DNA of 44,228 bases from Desulfovibrio sp. OttesenSCG-928-C06. Its GTDB lineage: Bacteria; Desulfobacterota; Desulfovibrionia; Desulfovibrionales; Desulfovibrionaceae. The translations under genes were made by a program, and so were the position numbers. The notes beneath the pieces are model-generated. The model worked only from the letters and a program-made list of their open reading frames with translations. It ran no database searches and had not been told where the DNA came from. Positions 1 through 8,618 of this stretch are shown here, piece after piece. The stretch is from the NCBI GenBank assembly GCA_030267065.1, contig JAJDJF010000009.1, forward strand, positions 1 to 44,228, written 5' to 3'. Every line of letters starts with the position of its first letter. Position 1 is the first letter of the stretch.

Positions 1-2
1 CT

Positions 3-233
3 GAAGTTAATTGACTTCAATGCCCTAAATTTGTGCCGCTTTATAGCGGCTAGCTGCGTATCCCCGTCTTGTGGCCCTCCCCAGGGCCAGCAAGACCTGC
101 TAGCTATGTGCCTGTCACGCTTTGCGTGATGGGGTTCCCGACTTATTCCCCTGCGGGTTCCTCTGGCATAGACCCCCCGGCCTAAATTTCTGTTCGGAGC
201 TTTGCTCAACGAACTTGCTATGGTATAAGCAAT
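3..233. other. Array of perfect hairpins in non-coding DNA
   Basis: Six inverted repeats follow one another: GAAGT/ACTTC (3–18), GCCGCT/AGCGGC (35–50, loop TTAT), GTCTTG/CAAGAC (66–96) enclosing GGCCCT/AGGGCC (73–88, loop CCCC), TCACGC/GCGTGA (115–129, loop TTT), GTTCG-GAGC/GCTC-AA-CGAAC (192–214, loop TTT) and TTGCT/AGCAA (about 216–233). The string CCTAAATTT precedes two of the stems (near 24 and 181). No convincing reading frame covers the array. It could be a structured RNA, a REP-like cluster or the remnant of a mobile-element end; the sequence alone does not decide. From 234 to 590 I see only a TATAAT at 411–416 without a good -35 box. Confidence 0.6.
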
Positions 234-590
234 CAGCGTGCCAAGTTATGTATCTGGGTGAATTTACTAGCTATAGTTATAAAGGGGTGACGTCCGGGCA
301 GGGTGGTGCACAGTCTTGATTCTAATAATTGTGGATAAATCCGTAAAAATCAGACGTGTTTAACGTGAGGAGGCTGGCAGCCGGAGATTCTTGCGTGGGC
401 GTTGTTTGTGTATAATCAGTTGGTTATGTGGAGATATGTATAATTTAGGCTGGTGGTGCAGACTTTGGCGATGCCAGTATTGCTGGAATCGCTGTCTTGT
501 TTTTTCAGAAAAAGTGCCGGGATGATGAGTGGTAGGGTGGACGCTGATGCAAGCACGCCCAGCAAGAAAGGCGCTGGCTTGTGTCCGGTG

Positions 591-2957
591 TCAGCGGTCA
601 AACCCGATGCGGCGGTTGGCTTGGTCCAGCTTGTTTTCCAGCTCCAGCTTGAGTTCGGCCAGCAGGTCGGCATGGCTAAGCTGCCCCTGTTGCGAGAACC
701 TCGCTCTGGCCCGCACAGCGTGGAAGTCGCCGGGAGTCAGGCTTCTCAGTTGCTTCAGCTCGGCAACAATGGCGGTTGGCAACTCGCCGGTAAATTCCGC
801 TGGTGATTTACTGCCCTGTCTGGCTGATGGCTCGACATCAGGCTCTGTTTGTATTGTAGAGTTGTGTCCGAAATTTTCAGACACAATTGGCTGCCCGGTG
901 TTCCGGACGCTGCTTTTTGCCGGATTGCCGTTCTCCTGCACCGCGAGCGGGGCCAACAGTGTTTTGTAAAGAGTCAGAATCTGTTCCGGGCCGGAGTAAT
1001 CAAAGGCTACCTTGAAGGCGAAGCGCCGCATGGCGGCTTTGTCCATGTCCGCGCGGCGGTTGGTTGTGCAGATGCAAAAACCGCGAAAATCTTCCAGTGC
1101 GGTAAGAAATTCGTTTACCATGCTGCTTTCCCAGCTGCGTACCGCCCCGGCGCGGGAGAATATGAAGCTGTCGGCCTCGTCTATCAGCAGTACTGCGCCT
1201 TCCCGTTCGGCTTCGCGAAAGGCGGCGGCGATGTTCTGCTCGCTTTCGCCAACATATGGGCTGAGTAGTTGGCTGGCTTTTTTAGATATGTACTCACGGT
1301 TCAATTCGTCCGCAATATAGCGAGCAAGGGCACTTTTACCGGTGCCTGGAGGCCCGTGGAAAAGCAGCGATCCGCCGCCCTCAATCTCCTGCCCGCTACG
1401 CAGAATGTTGTCTGCTTTTTTCAGACGATTGAGCAGGGTCCCCAGAGTCTCGAAGGCGCTTTTCTTTCCGGTACTGGCCAGTGATATTCCCTCAAGGGTG
1501 AAGTGGCGGTCGGTTCCGATGCGGCGTGGCTTCCTGAACCCATCGCGGCGCAGGGTATCGTGCGCGCGGATGATGCGGCCCACTGCTTCCGCAAAGGCTT
1601 TAGTGGATCTTTTACCGGAGATTAGCAGTGCCTGGCTCACGGCTTCCGTAATGACAGCCACAGGCGGCGAGTAATTTTTGATTACCTCCTGCATGTCCGG
1701 GTTGGTCAGACATTTTTCCATGCCCTGCCCGCGCAGGATTTGGTCCCAGATGTCGCGCCGCTCGGCAAGGGCCAGCTCCTCGAATTGCAGGCTGTAGCTG
1801 AAGCGGCGGCGCACTGCCTGCTCGATATGGCTGACGTGGTTGGTGGCCCAGATGATCCGGCAGCCGGGCTGTTCCATCAACTCGTTAATCCAGGCTTTGT
1901 CGTGCGAACGCCTGCCGCTGTGGATGCTACTGTCAAGTAGTCTTTCTGCCTCGTCCACCAGCACAAAGGCCCCGGCGTGGCGCGAGGCAAGGTTGATGCA
2001 GGCGTTTAGCGAAGCGCGGCGCCCGCTGTCTTCCTCGTCATGCTGGCTGGGTACAGACCATGCCTTAAGGCCCAGTTGCGCGGCAAGGCTGCGGGCAAAG
2101 GTGGTTTTGCCGGTTCCGGGCGGGCCATAAAGCAGCACATGCACCGGTTTTTCCGCTGCCTTGCCCTTGCGCGGCTTCATCAGTTCCAGCACATGGGCGA
2201 CTTCGTCCGCCGGGAGCGGAAAGGCAGACATGGGTAGGCTATCCCCAGTAAGCGGGCGGCAAAAAAGTTTTGCGGCGCGGGCGGTACTGGTCTCGTCCCA
2301 AAGGTCGAAAATCTTGTCTTCCAGACGCAGGGAGTAGCTGTCCGCGTCTATTATTCCCAGACGCTTGAGCATGCCGATGCCCGTGCGGCAGCGTCCCGGT
2401 GACATGCCCAGCATATGGGCCAGCGTGCGCCGCCCGTTGAAGCGGTCTACCCCGATGCCGTCCGAAAAGTAGCTTTCCACCGGCCCAAAGGCGTTGAGCA
2501 TGAAGATGAAGACGCAGAGCTTGACCGCATCTTCATCCAGCCCGAACAGGGTGGTGAGGTGCCTTTCGCCGTTTTTGAACAACGCCGGCTGACGCGGCGC
2601 GAATGAGGCTTTGGTACAGGCGTCTGCGGCAATGCGTCTGAAAGGCGCGTCAAACAACTCGCCGTATTCCTCGAGCATGGCGCTGAACCGGCGGTGCAGC
2701 GATTCTTCCGGGTGGATGAGGATGTCGCGTAACTCTCCGGCGGCTTTGGTGCCCTCTGGCCCGCTTGCAAGGAGCGGGTCGCGCAGCAGTTGCTGTAAAA
2801 GCGGTTTAAGCCCGCGCACGCTCCACGAAAGGCAGGCCATGAACTCGCGGCTCATTTCCAGATTGCGGTCCAGAAGACGCAGCAACCAGCCTGCGCTCAG
2901 GGCGCGTGCGTAGCGGCTTTCTTCCGTAACCGGCTGGATGGCCTTGCTGCTTTTCAT
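591..2957 (-). CDS. Tandem AAA+ ATPase, partner of a Fic protein
   Basis: A 788-residue cytoplasmic protein with two AAA+ modules. Module 1 has Walker A GPPGTGKT (278–285), Walker B FVLVDEAE (about 331–338), sensor 1 ATNH (371–374) and an RRRF arginine-finger-like segment. Module 2 has GPPGTGKS (535–542), VLLIDEAD (589–596) and TTN (631–633). Both modules look catalytically intact. Residues 1–260 match no named domain I recognise; 176–215 looks like a winged helix, which is inference. The start follows GGAAG and lies 2 nt after the fic stop, so the genes are co-transcribed and probably translationally coupled. AAA+ proteins remodel proteins or nucleoprotein complexes; the substrate here is unknown. 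No membrane segment or nuclease motif is visible. Confidence 0.85.
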   Translation of the reverse strand: MKSSKAIQPVTEESRYARALSAGWLLRLLDRNLEMSREFMACLSWSVRGLKPLLQQLLRDPLLASGPEGTKAAGELRDILIHPEESLHRRFSAMLEEYGELFDAPFRRIAADACTKASFAPRQPALFKNGERHLTTLFGLDEDAVKLCVFIFMLNAFGPVESYFSDGIGVDRFNGRRTLAHMLGMSPGRCRTGIGMLKRLGIIDADSYSLRLEDKIFDLWDETSTARAAKLFCRPLTGDSLPMSAFPLPADEVAHVLELMKPRKGKAAEKPVHVLLYGPPGTGKTTFARSLAAQLGLKAWSVPSQHDEEDSGRRASLNACINLASRHAGAFVLVDEAERLLDSSIHSGRRSHDKAWINELMEQPGCRIIWATNHVSHIEQAVRRRFSYSLQFEELALAERRDIWDQILRGQGMEKCLTNPDMQEVIKNYSPPVAVITEAVSQALLISGKRSTKAFAEAVGRIIRAHDTLRRDGFRKPRRIGTDRHFTLEGISLASTGKKSAFETLGTLLNRLKKADNILRSGQEIEGGGSLLFHGPPGTGKSALARYIADELNREYISKKASQLLSPYVGESEQNIAAAFREAEREGAVLLIDEADSFIFSRAGAVRSWESSMVNEFLTALEDFRGFCICTTNRRADMDKAAMRRFAFKVAFDYSGPEQILTLYKTLLAPLAVQENGNPAKSSVRNTGQPIVSENFGHNSTIQTEPDVEPSARQGSKSPAEFTGELPTAIVAELKQLRSLTPGDFHAVRARARFSQQGQLSHADLLAELKLELENKLDQANRRIGFDR

Positions 2958-2959
2958 TA

Positions 2960-4210
2960 CTATTCTTCCGGAGCGCCGGATGTTCCGGCAGCGTCTTCAC
3001 GATTTGCGCCAGCCGACCATTTGAGGCGGTATGAGGTGCTGCGCCCGCCGCCCCCGGTCTTGCGCATCAGGCCAAGATCAATCATGCCTATGATGTCGCG
3101 CAGTGCGGTGTCCTGTGAGGTTTCGGCCATGCGTGCATAGGAGCCGGTGCTGACCTCGCGCGGGTAGCCGCCAAGCATGGTTTCAAAAACCAGCGCCTGC
3201 CGCCTGTTCAGGCCGGAGGCCGCGGCGCGTTTGCGCCAGAAGTCTTTTTTAAGGATTGGAGCAAGGTGCGTTTCTGCCTGCATGATGGCCCGTTCAAGGC
3301 AGTGCAGGAACCAGTCCAGCCATGCGGTGACGTCAAGATTGCCGCGCTGGGCTGCACTAATGGCGCTGAAGTAGTCGGCACGTTCGCGCAGCAGTCGCTC
3401 ATTCAGGCTGTAAAAACGTTTGCCGGATTCCGGCGCTTTGTGTGGCGCAGCTCCAGATACGCCAAGAACCGGCGCGGCGCGGTGCAACATCAGGTCGGTA
3501 ATGGACCGGGCCAGCCGCCCGGAACCATCCTTGTAAGGATGCAGGGTGATGAACCACAGCTGGGCCAGACCAGCCCGAATCAGGCCATCGTTCCATAAGG
3601 ATGCTCCGGAACCGGGAGGCGTGGGCTCACCGGCGTTTTGCGTAGCTGTTTCCGGTTCTGGTATTTTGTGGAAATTGACCCAGGCCAGGAATTTGCTCAT
3701 TTCCGCACTCAGACGGGCGGCGTCCGGCGCTTCAAACTGCACCTTTTCCCAGCCGAGCGGGCCGTAGACCAGTTGCTTGGGGCCGTCTTCCGCTGCCCGC
3801 CAGCCGGAAGCGCGGGGCGTGGTGCCGCTGCCCGCGTTTGCGACGGTTCCGGTAATTTGCGCGTGCCAGTCGTCAAGCCGCGAGGCTGTCAGAAGTTTCG
3901 CCGGATCGTTAGCCAGTTCGCGCGCAACCGCGTATTCACCGCAGTTTTTCAGAGCGCGGGTAGCAGCGGAATCTGGTTTGAGATTTTGCGTGGTTCCGCT
4001 CTTGACGCTATCCTTTTCTATTGCGCGCGTGGATTGCGTATCCAGCAGCAGCACAAACTGTTCAGCCTCTTTTTCAGAGGCAGCGGCAAGGCTTTCCATT
4101 CTGCCCACAAGCAGGCCCTGACGAAAACGTACAGCCGAAAGGATGCCGGACAGCGCCTCGGCGTCCCATCTGAAAAGCGGCCAGTGGTCAAGTTGGTGTA
4201 TGTAGCGCAT
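2960..4210 (-). CDS. Fic-family protein (DUF4172 N-terminal domain)
   Basis: Fic enzymes usually transfer AMP from ATP to a Ser, Thr or Tyr of a target protein. The N-terminus (HQLDHWPLFRWD) is DUF4172-like. The catalytic motif is HPYKDGSGRLAR (224–235), with the active-site His kept but Phe changed to Tyr and the Asn of GNGR changed to Ser. The C-terminal 80 residues look like a winged helix (YARMAETSQDTALRDIIGMI). The N-terminal inhibitory motif, normally S/T-x3-E-G/N, appears as T61-R-A-I-E65-K66, so the last position is Lys. I chose ATG 4210 over GTG 4216 because AGGAG sits 5 nt before the ATG and overlaps the GTG. First gene of the operon with the AAA+ ATPase. Targets are unknown; it could be a toxin or a regulatory modifier. 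Confidence 0.88.
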   Translation of the reverse strand: MRYIHQLDHWPLFRWDAEALSGILSAVRFRQGLLVGRMESLAAASEKEAEQFVLLLDTQSTRAIEKDSVKSGTTQNLKPDSAATRALKNCGEYAVARELANDPAKLLTASRLDDWHAQITGTVANAGSGTTPRASGWRAAEDGPKQLVYGPLGWEKVQFEAPDAARLSAEMSKFLAWVNFHKIPEPETATQNAGEPTPPGSGASLWNDGLIRAGLAQLWFITLHPYKDGSGRLARSITDLMLHRAAPVLGVSGAAPHKAPESGKRFYSLNERLLRERADYFSAISAAQRGNLDVTAWLDWFLHCLERAIMQAETHLAPILKKDFWRKRAAASGLNRRQALVFETMLGGYPREVSTGSYARMAETSQDTALRDIIGMIDLGLMRKTGGGGRSTSYRLKWSAGANREDAAGTSGAPEE

Positions 4211-4515
4211 CGGCACTCCTGCTTATGATCTGTCAACCCGGCGGCTCCGGTATTTGCTAAAAGCCGGTATCCCGCCCGGCAGGATAAAACATGGCCAGAA
4301 CAGCTGGCCGGGGGCGATGTTCATAGTCCGGCAAAGCTTGCCCTGCACGGGTTCCTGAAAAAAATACCGGGTTTCAGGTTAACGTTTCTGTAGAATAATG
4401 CAATGCTCGGGGGTAGGCAATTGCCGGGGCTGTTGCAGAATGCGTCATTTGCCCCTGAAGTCGGGATGAGCAATTTTTACTCCCGGTGCCACATGTTTCC
4501 TGTATCCCGGATTTC

Positions 4516-4542
4516 TTGACCGGAAGGGTCGCAAGGTATATT
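4516..4542 (+). promoter_or_regulatory. Possible promoter of azlCD
   Basis: TTGACC (4516–4521) and TATATT (4537–4542) are 15 bp apart, short for a sigma-70 promoter. It lies in the 438-base gap between the divergent fic and azlC genes. The rest of that gap holds GC-rich partial inverted repeats (for example GCCGG pairs near 4260–4320) but nothing I can name. GGAG at 4632–4635 is the ribosome-binding site of azlC. Confidence 0.3.
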
Positions 4543-4648
4543 CGATCTCTTCCACAGGCCTTAAGTCAGCTCCCGGCGCAGTCCGGTCCTTTATACCGGC
4601 GCTGTCTTGCCTTGAGCCTCTGCCAAAGAATCTGGAGTACATTTTATC

Positions 4649-5461
4649 ATGAATATGTCCGTGGAGCAGGCCGGAAAATTTTCCCCCAGCCTGTTCTTTG
4701 AAGGAACGCGTAATGCGGTTCCTATTATTTTGGGTTACCTGCCGCTTGGCTTCGCCTATGGTGTGCTGGCCGGAGAAGCCGGGCTGAGCGTGCTGGAAAC
4801 CGCTCTGATGAGCCTGCTGGTTTTTGCCGGTTCTTCGCAGTTTATTGCGGTCAATATGATTCTGGCCGGAGCGCCAGCCCTCTCGATTGTGATTACAACG
4901 TTTGTGGTGAATGCCCGCCACATGCTGATGTCCGCCGCCATGGTGCCGTTTGTGCGCAACTGGAGCCGGGCCAGACAGATTCTGTTCGGCTTTGGCCTGG
5001 CAGACGAGCCTTTTGTCATGAACATCTCCAATTTCGCCAAAAAAGAGGTCCGTTACGAGGAAGCGCTGGGCGTTAACGTTGCGTCCTACCTCGGCTGGTC
5101 TGTTCCGGGTATTGCCGGGGCTATCACCGGGCAACTGATGGGCGACTTAAGCCCGCTTGGGCTTGATTTTGCCTTGGCTGGGCTGTTCATTGCCCTGCTG
5201 GTACCTTTTTTCAAGGAACGGCGTGAACTGGTTACCGCGCTTATCGCAGGGACTTTGTCTGTAGTGCTTTATCTGGCCGGGGTTGGACGCTGGAATATCA
5301 TTCTGGCAACGCTGGCCGCCGCTACTATCGGGCTGCTTTTGCCTATTCAGACAAAAAAGGCGCAGCAGGAGGGGGCAGATGCTTCCACCGGGGAGGCCAC
5401 TTCCGCCGTTTCCACAACTTCCCCTGCTTCAACGGATGAGCAGAACGGAGGCCAGTCATGA
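4649..5461 (+). CDS. azlC: AzlC-family branched-chain amino acid exporter subunit
   Basis: A 270-residue membrane protein of the AzlC/YgaZ family, the large subunit of a two-component exporter for branched-chain amino acids (in Bacillus, azaleucine resistance). The family signature GTRNAVPIILGYLPLGFAYGV opens the protein after about 18 residues, followed by SLLVFAGSSQF and NARHMLM; several hydrophobic helices follow. The last 35 residues are a Ser/Thr/Ala-rich cytoplasmic tail not needed by the family. Its end overlaps the start of azlD by 4 nt (ATGA), so the two subunits are translationally coupled. The transported substrate in this organism is inferred from the family. Confidence 0.93.
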   Translation: MNMSVEQAGKFSPSLFFEGTRNAVPIILGYLPLGFAYGVLAGEAGLSVLETALMSLLVFAGSSQFIAVNMILAGAPALSIVITTFVVNARHMLMSAAMVPFVRNWSRARQILFGFGLADEPFVMNISNFAKKEVRYEEALGVNVASYLGWSVPGIAGAITGQLMGDLSPLGLDFALAGLFIALLVPFFKERRELVTALIAGTLSVVLYLAGVGRWNIILATLAAATIGLLLPIQTKKAQQEGADASTGEATSAVSTTSPASTDEQNGGQS

Positions 5462-5802
5462 GCGTTTCGCCCGAAACCTTGTTGCTTATTCTCGGCATGT
5501 GTCTGGTAACGTTTATTCCGCGCTTTTTACCGATGCTTCTGCTTTCGTCGCGTTCGCTCAACCCGCAGCTGGAGCGCTGGCTCAAGCTTGTTCCCCCGGC
5601 GGTGCTTGCCGCATTGCTGGCCCCGGAACTGCTTACATCCAAAGGCGGCGCAGAAGGGGCGCGACTGTTCATCAGTCCGGATAACATGATGCTGCTGGCT
5701 TCTATTCCATGTTTTATTACTGCCTGGATTACCAAAAGTTTTTTTGGCACCATCGTGGTAGGCATGGCGGCGCTGGCACTGCTCAGGTTTTTTCTGGGCT
5801 AG
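5458..5802 (+). CDS. azlD: AzlD-family small exporter subunit
   Basis: A 114-residue protein with about three to four hydrophobic segments, matching AzlD/YgaH, the obligate small partner of AzlC. The conserved TFIPRFLPML and VPPAVLAALLAPELL segments are present, and the length is normal. It begins inside the last codons of azlC. No rho-independent terminator is evident after it; about 90 bp separate it from the promoter of the next gene. Confidence 0.92.
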   Translation: MSVSPETLLLILGMCLVTFIPRFLPMLLLSSRSLNPQLERWLKLVPPAVLAALLAPELLTSKGGAEGARLFISPDNMMLLASIPCFITAWITKSFFGTIVVGMAALALLRFFLG

Positions 5803-5894
5803 GGGCTGTCTCCGGTCTGCTTTTGGAATAGTTTTAAAATTTTCCGAACGTACTGAATCGCTTGTGATTTATTTTGAAACGCCCTCTAAAGCGG

Positions 5895-5924
5895 TTGACA
5901 GAGCGGCTTGGCAGGTTAGATAGT
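5895..5924 (+). promoter_or_regulatory. Sigma-70-like promoter of the DsbA-like gene
   Basis: A perfect TTGACA (5895–5900) is followed after 18 bp by GATAGT (5919–5924, 4 of 6 to TATAAT). A start point near 5931 would leave a 45-nt leader. The promoter lies inside the open upstream extension of the next frame (from 5874), which argues that translation begins at 5976. Confidence 0.5.
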
Positions 5925-5975
5925 GTTCCACGCGGATTTTCCACCTTTAATAACGAAAATAATATGAGGATGACG

Positions 5976-6827
5976 ATGTCCTTTAAACATCAGATATCAA
6001 AGCTTATATTTGTTGCAGTAGTGTTTCCGGCTCTTTGCCTGTCCATGTTCGCCCTTGCGCCCGGTATGGTTACAGCCGCTGGCGCAGCCGGTGCTGCCAG
6101 CGCAGGCGGTAACGAAGAAATAAAGAATGCCCTGCGCGACCTTTTGCGCGAAGATCCCAATCTGGTGCTTGATGTGCTGCGCGAAAACAGCGAGCTGGTT
6201 CTTGATATCGCCCAGCAGGGTTCTGAACTGCGCCGTCATCGAATTCTTGTTGGCCAATGGCGCGCGGATCTGGAAGTTCCCAAAAACGTCAATCTTGAAG
6301 GTCGCCCGGTAAAGGGGCCGGACAAAGCCCCGGTTACCATTGTGGCCTATACGGATTTTACCTGTCTGCACTGCCGTAACGGGGAGATTACTCTGGAGCG
6401 GATTCTCAAGGCCTATCCCGGTCAGGTGCGCGTGGTGTACAAGAGCCTGCCCATGTCATCGCACCCCGGCGCGGTGGAGGCGGCGGAATTCATGCTGGCT
6501 GCCTACATGCAGAGCAAGGAAAAAAGCTGGAAGCTTTTTGACGACTTTTTTGAGAACCGCGATTTGATTGTCGGCAAGAGTGGCGATACTTATCTGCGTT
6601 CCGCTGCGTCCGCGCGTGGTCTGAATATGCAGAAGCTCTTGAGCGACGCCAAGAGCGCCAGGATTAAGAAGATGTTGCAGGAAGATGAGAAAGAGGCGCA
6701 GGCCCTTAAAATACAGGGAACCCCGTTCTTTTTGGTGAATAACATAGAAATTCGCGGCGCCTTGCAGGAAAACCTTTTCCGCGAAGCTGTCAACATGGCC
6801 CTTGCCTACGAAAACGCGAAAAAATAG
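5976..6827 (+). CDS. Periplasmic DsbA-family thiol oxidoreductase
   Basis: A 283-residue exported thioredoxin-fold protein. Residues 1–36 form a signal peptide or anchor (hydrophobic 9–28, then a VTAAGA cleavage-like site). Residues 46–80 (EEIKNALRDLLREDPNLVL) resemble the N-terminal helix of Com1/ScsC-type DsbA proteins, which often drives oligomerisation. The redox site is C130-L-H-C133 in TDFTCLHC, and the cis-proline loop is GT249-P250-FF. It should oxidise or isomerise cysteines of envelope proteins. The frame is open from 5874 with ATGs at 5964, 5970 and 5976; GAGGA sits 5 nt before 5976, favouring that one. No DsbB partner is next to it. Confidence 0.9.
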   Translation: MSFKHQISKLIFVAVVFPALCLSMFALAPGMVTAAGAAGAASAGGNEEIKNALRDLLREDPNLVLDVLRENSELVLDIAQQGSELRRHRILVGQWRADLEVPKNVNLEGRPVKGPDKAPVTIVAYTDFTCLHCRNGEITLERILKAYPGQVRVVYKSLPMSSHPGAVEAAEFMLAAYMQSKEKSWKLFDDFFENRDLIVGKSGDTYLRSAASARGLNMQKLLSDAKSARIKKMLQEDEKEAQALKIQGTPFFLVNNIEIRGALQENLFREAVNMALAYENAKK

Positions 6828-6871
6828 CCCTTGCGCCGCGCTTTTACAGCGGTCGGGAGATAGTTTTTATC

Positions 6872-8431
6872 ATGCAAATAATATCATTGTCCGGGCTTGC
6901 CGGTTCTAGAATACCGGCTGGCCGGAAGCTTGGCCCATACGGAATCCTGTCTGTTTTTTCTGGTGTGGCCATTGCCGCGCTGCTGTCTTTTTCCGGTCTG
7001 GTCATTGAGCCGGAAAACGCTGTGGCGGCAGCCCCAAATTCTGCTCCGGCAGCTTACCCTGCCTCAAAGCCGATTGTTGATTCCCGTTCGCCTGAAGCTG
7101 ATTATCAGGTGCCATATTCGCCGCAGACGCGCGTTGAAGTTGCGGATGCGGCGCTCCCGGAAGTAGGTCAGACTGCCGCCATTGCCGGAAAAGACAGAAT
7201 GGCCGCCAGTGAGCCGGTTCCCGGCGCTGGCCCGGCCAAAGCCGGAGAGAAGGCTCTGGCAACTGTGCCCGCTACGGGTACAGGTGGTGCGACACAGCCG
7301 GGTGCCGTCAAACAGGCCGATTCCGCAAAAAGCACGCCGCAGCAACCAGCCGCAAAAATCGCGCTGCAACCTGCTGCTGCCAAGGCTGGCACTTTGTCGC
7401 CTGACTGGGCTCCGCTTGTGGCACGCCTCAAAAAAGACGGCGCTTATGGCGAGGATGTGGAAAAGTGGTTCTGCGCACTTGAGAACGGGTTGTCCGACAA
7501 GCCTATGGGCTCGAAGATCAGTTCCGTCTTCAACTATCGCTACCGTCCGTTCAAGTATTTGCGCAAGCCGGTGAAAAGCCCGACCATGCTGCCGCAGGTT
7601 CATGTGCAGTCCAATATCGTCAAGTGCGCCGATTTTCTGCTGGAACACGCGGATATGTTTGAGGCGGCCGAGAAGCGCTTCAAGGTTGACCGCGGCATTG
7701 TTGTGGCGCTTTTGATGGTGGAAACACGGCTGGGCACATACATGGGCGGCGAACACGCCTTCTGGAGCCTGTCCTGCATGGCGCTGTCGGACAAGCCGGA
7801 GCATATCCAGTCCTATCTGAACAAGATGTATCTGACCAAAGAACGGCGCGCCTGGGTTGCCGAAACTATGCAAAAGCGTTCGGAATGGGCCTATAAAGAA
7901 CTTGTTGCCCTGATTGGTTATTGCCGCAAATACGGTCACGATGCACTGGCTATTCAGGGTTCGCCTTACGGGGCCATCGGTTTGTGCCAGTTCATGCCCA
8001 GCAATATCGATGCCTATGGCGTTGACGGCAACGGCGATGGCGTTATCGACCTGTTCACGCTGGAAGACGCTATTCCCAGCATTGCCAGCTACATCAGCAA
8101 GCACGGCTGGAAGCCGGGTCTGGACAGGGCGGAGCGGCACAAGATTATTCGCCGCTATAACCATAGCGACATGTACGCCAACACGGTTCTGGCCCTGTCA
8201 GACAGCGCCAAGGCGTATCTGGTAAAGAATCCGCAAGGCTCAAAAACGCCAAAGCCGGAAGTCAAAAAGGCCGCAGAACCAGCCAAGGCCAAAGCGACAG
8301 CAAAGGCTGCGCCGAAATCTGCATCAAAAGCGGCTGCCAAACCGCAATCTAAAACGACAGCAAAGACGGCAGCAAAAGCAGGAACAAAGACACCCGCCAA
8401 GGCTTCGTCTACAAGTACTACCAAGCGCTAA
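6872..8431 (+). CDS. MltB-like lytic murein transglycosylase with Lys/Ala-rich tail
   Basis: A 519-residue exported enzyme that should cleave peptidoglycan glycan strands with formation of 1,6-anhydro-muramic acid. A hydrophobic segment (25–45) acts as signal or anchor, followed by a low-complexity Pro/Ala linker to about 170. The catalytic SLT_2 domain covers about 175–430, with catalytic-type Glu284 in LLMVETRLGTYMGG and the AIGLCQFMPSNI and GDGVIDLF segments of the MltB family. Residues about 438–519 form a highly basic Lys/Ala/Thr tail resembling histone H1, unusual for this family, which might bind anionic wall polymers. The start follows GGGAG. It lies 44 bp after the DsbA-like gene, and a strong terminator follows, so the two may form one unit. 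Confidence 0.9.
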   Translation: MQIISLSGLAGSRIPAGRKLGPYGILSVFSGVAIAALLSFSGLVIEPENAVAAAPNSAPAAYPASKPIVDSRSPEADYQVPYSPQTRVEVADAALPEVGQTAAIAGKDRMAASEPVPGAGPAKAGEKALATVPATGTGGATQPGAVKQADSAKSTPQQPAAKIALQPAAAKAGTLSPDWAPLVARLKKDGAYGEDVEKWFCALENGLSDKPMGSKISSVFNYRYRPFKYLRKPVKSPTMLPQVHVQSNIVKCADFLLEHADMFEAAEKRFKVDRGIVVALLMVETRLGTYMGGEHAFWSLSCMALSDKPEHIQSYLNKMYLTKERRAWVAETMQKRSEWAYKELVALIGYCRKYGHDALAIQGSPYGAIGLCQFMPSNIDAYGVDGNGDGVIDLFTLEDAIPSIASYISKHGWKPGLDRAERHKIIRRYNHSDMYANTVLALSDSAKAYLVKNPQGSKTPKPEVKKAAEPAKAKATAKAAPKSASKAAAKPQSKTTAKTAAKAGTKTPAKASSTSTTKR

Positions 8432-8462
8432 ACCGCCAATAGAGCCAACTTGCCGTATATCA

Positions 8463-8522
8463 CCCGCTGTGGCCTGCCAATCTGTTTGCTTAGGATTGGC
8501 AGGCCGCAGCGGGCTTTTGATT
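8463..8522 (+). terminator. Strong rho-independent terminator
   Basis: Arms 8463–8482 and 8494–8513 pair over 20 bp with a single G·T wobble and an 11-nt loop, followed by CTTTTGATT. It ends the transglycosylase transcript. Confidence 0.9.
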
Positions 8523-8618
8523 CGGACTTTGTTTCTCTTGCCGCATAAATGGCAAGACAAGCCGTTGCTCTTTTGTTAGCGTTCAGCCGCAATCACTTTT
8601 AACTTTCAGGTATTTTTC

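Noticed and set aside
122..319. A 65-codon open frame in the left hairpin array
   Set aside because: Its composition follows the hairpins, there is no ribosome-binding site, and the start is not ATG. It is chance.
4445..5134. An antisense frame over the azlC start
   Set aside because: It overlaps a well-supported gene and has no coding motif.
7064..8164. A 366-codon antisense frame over the transglycosylase gene
   Set aside because: Same codon-bias effect; the sense frame carries signal, catalytic motif and tail.
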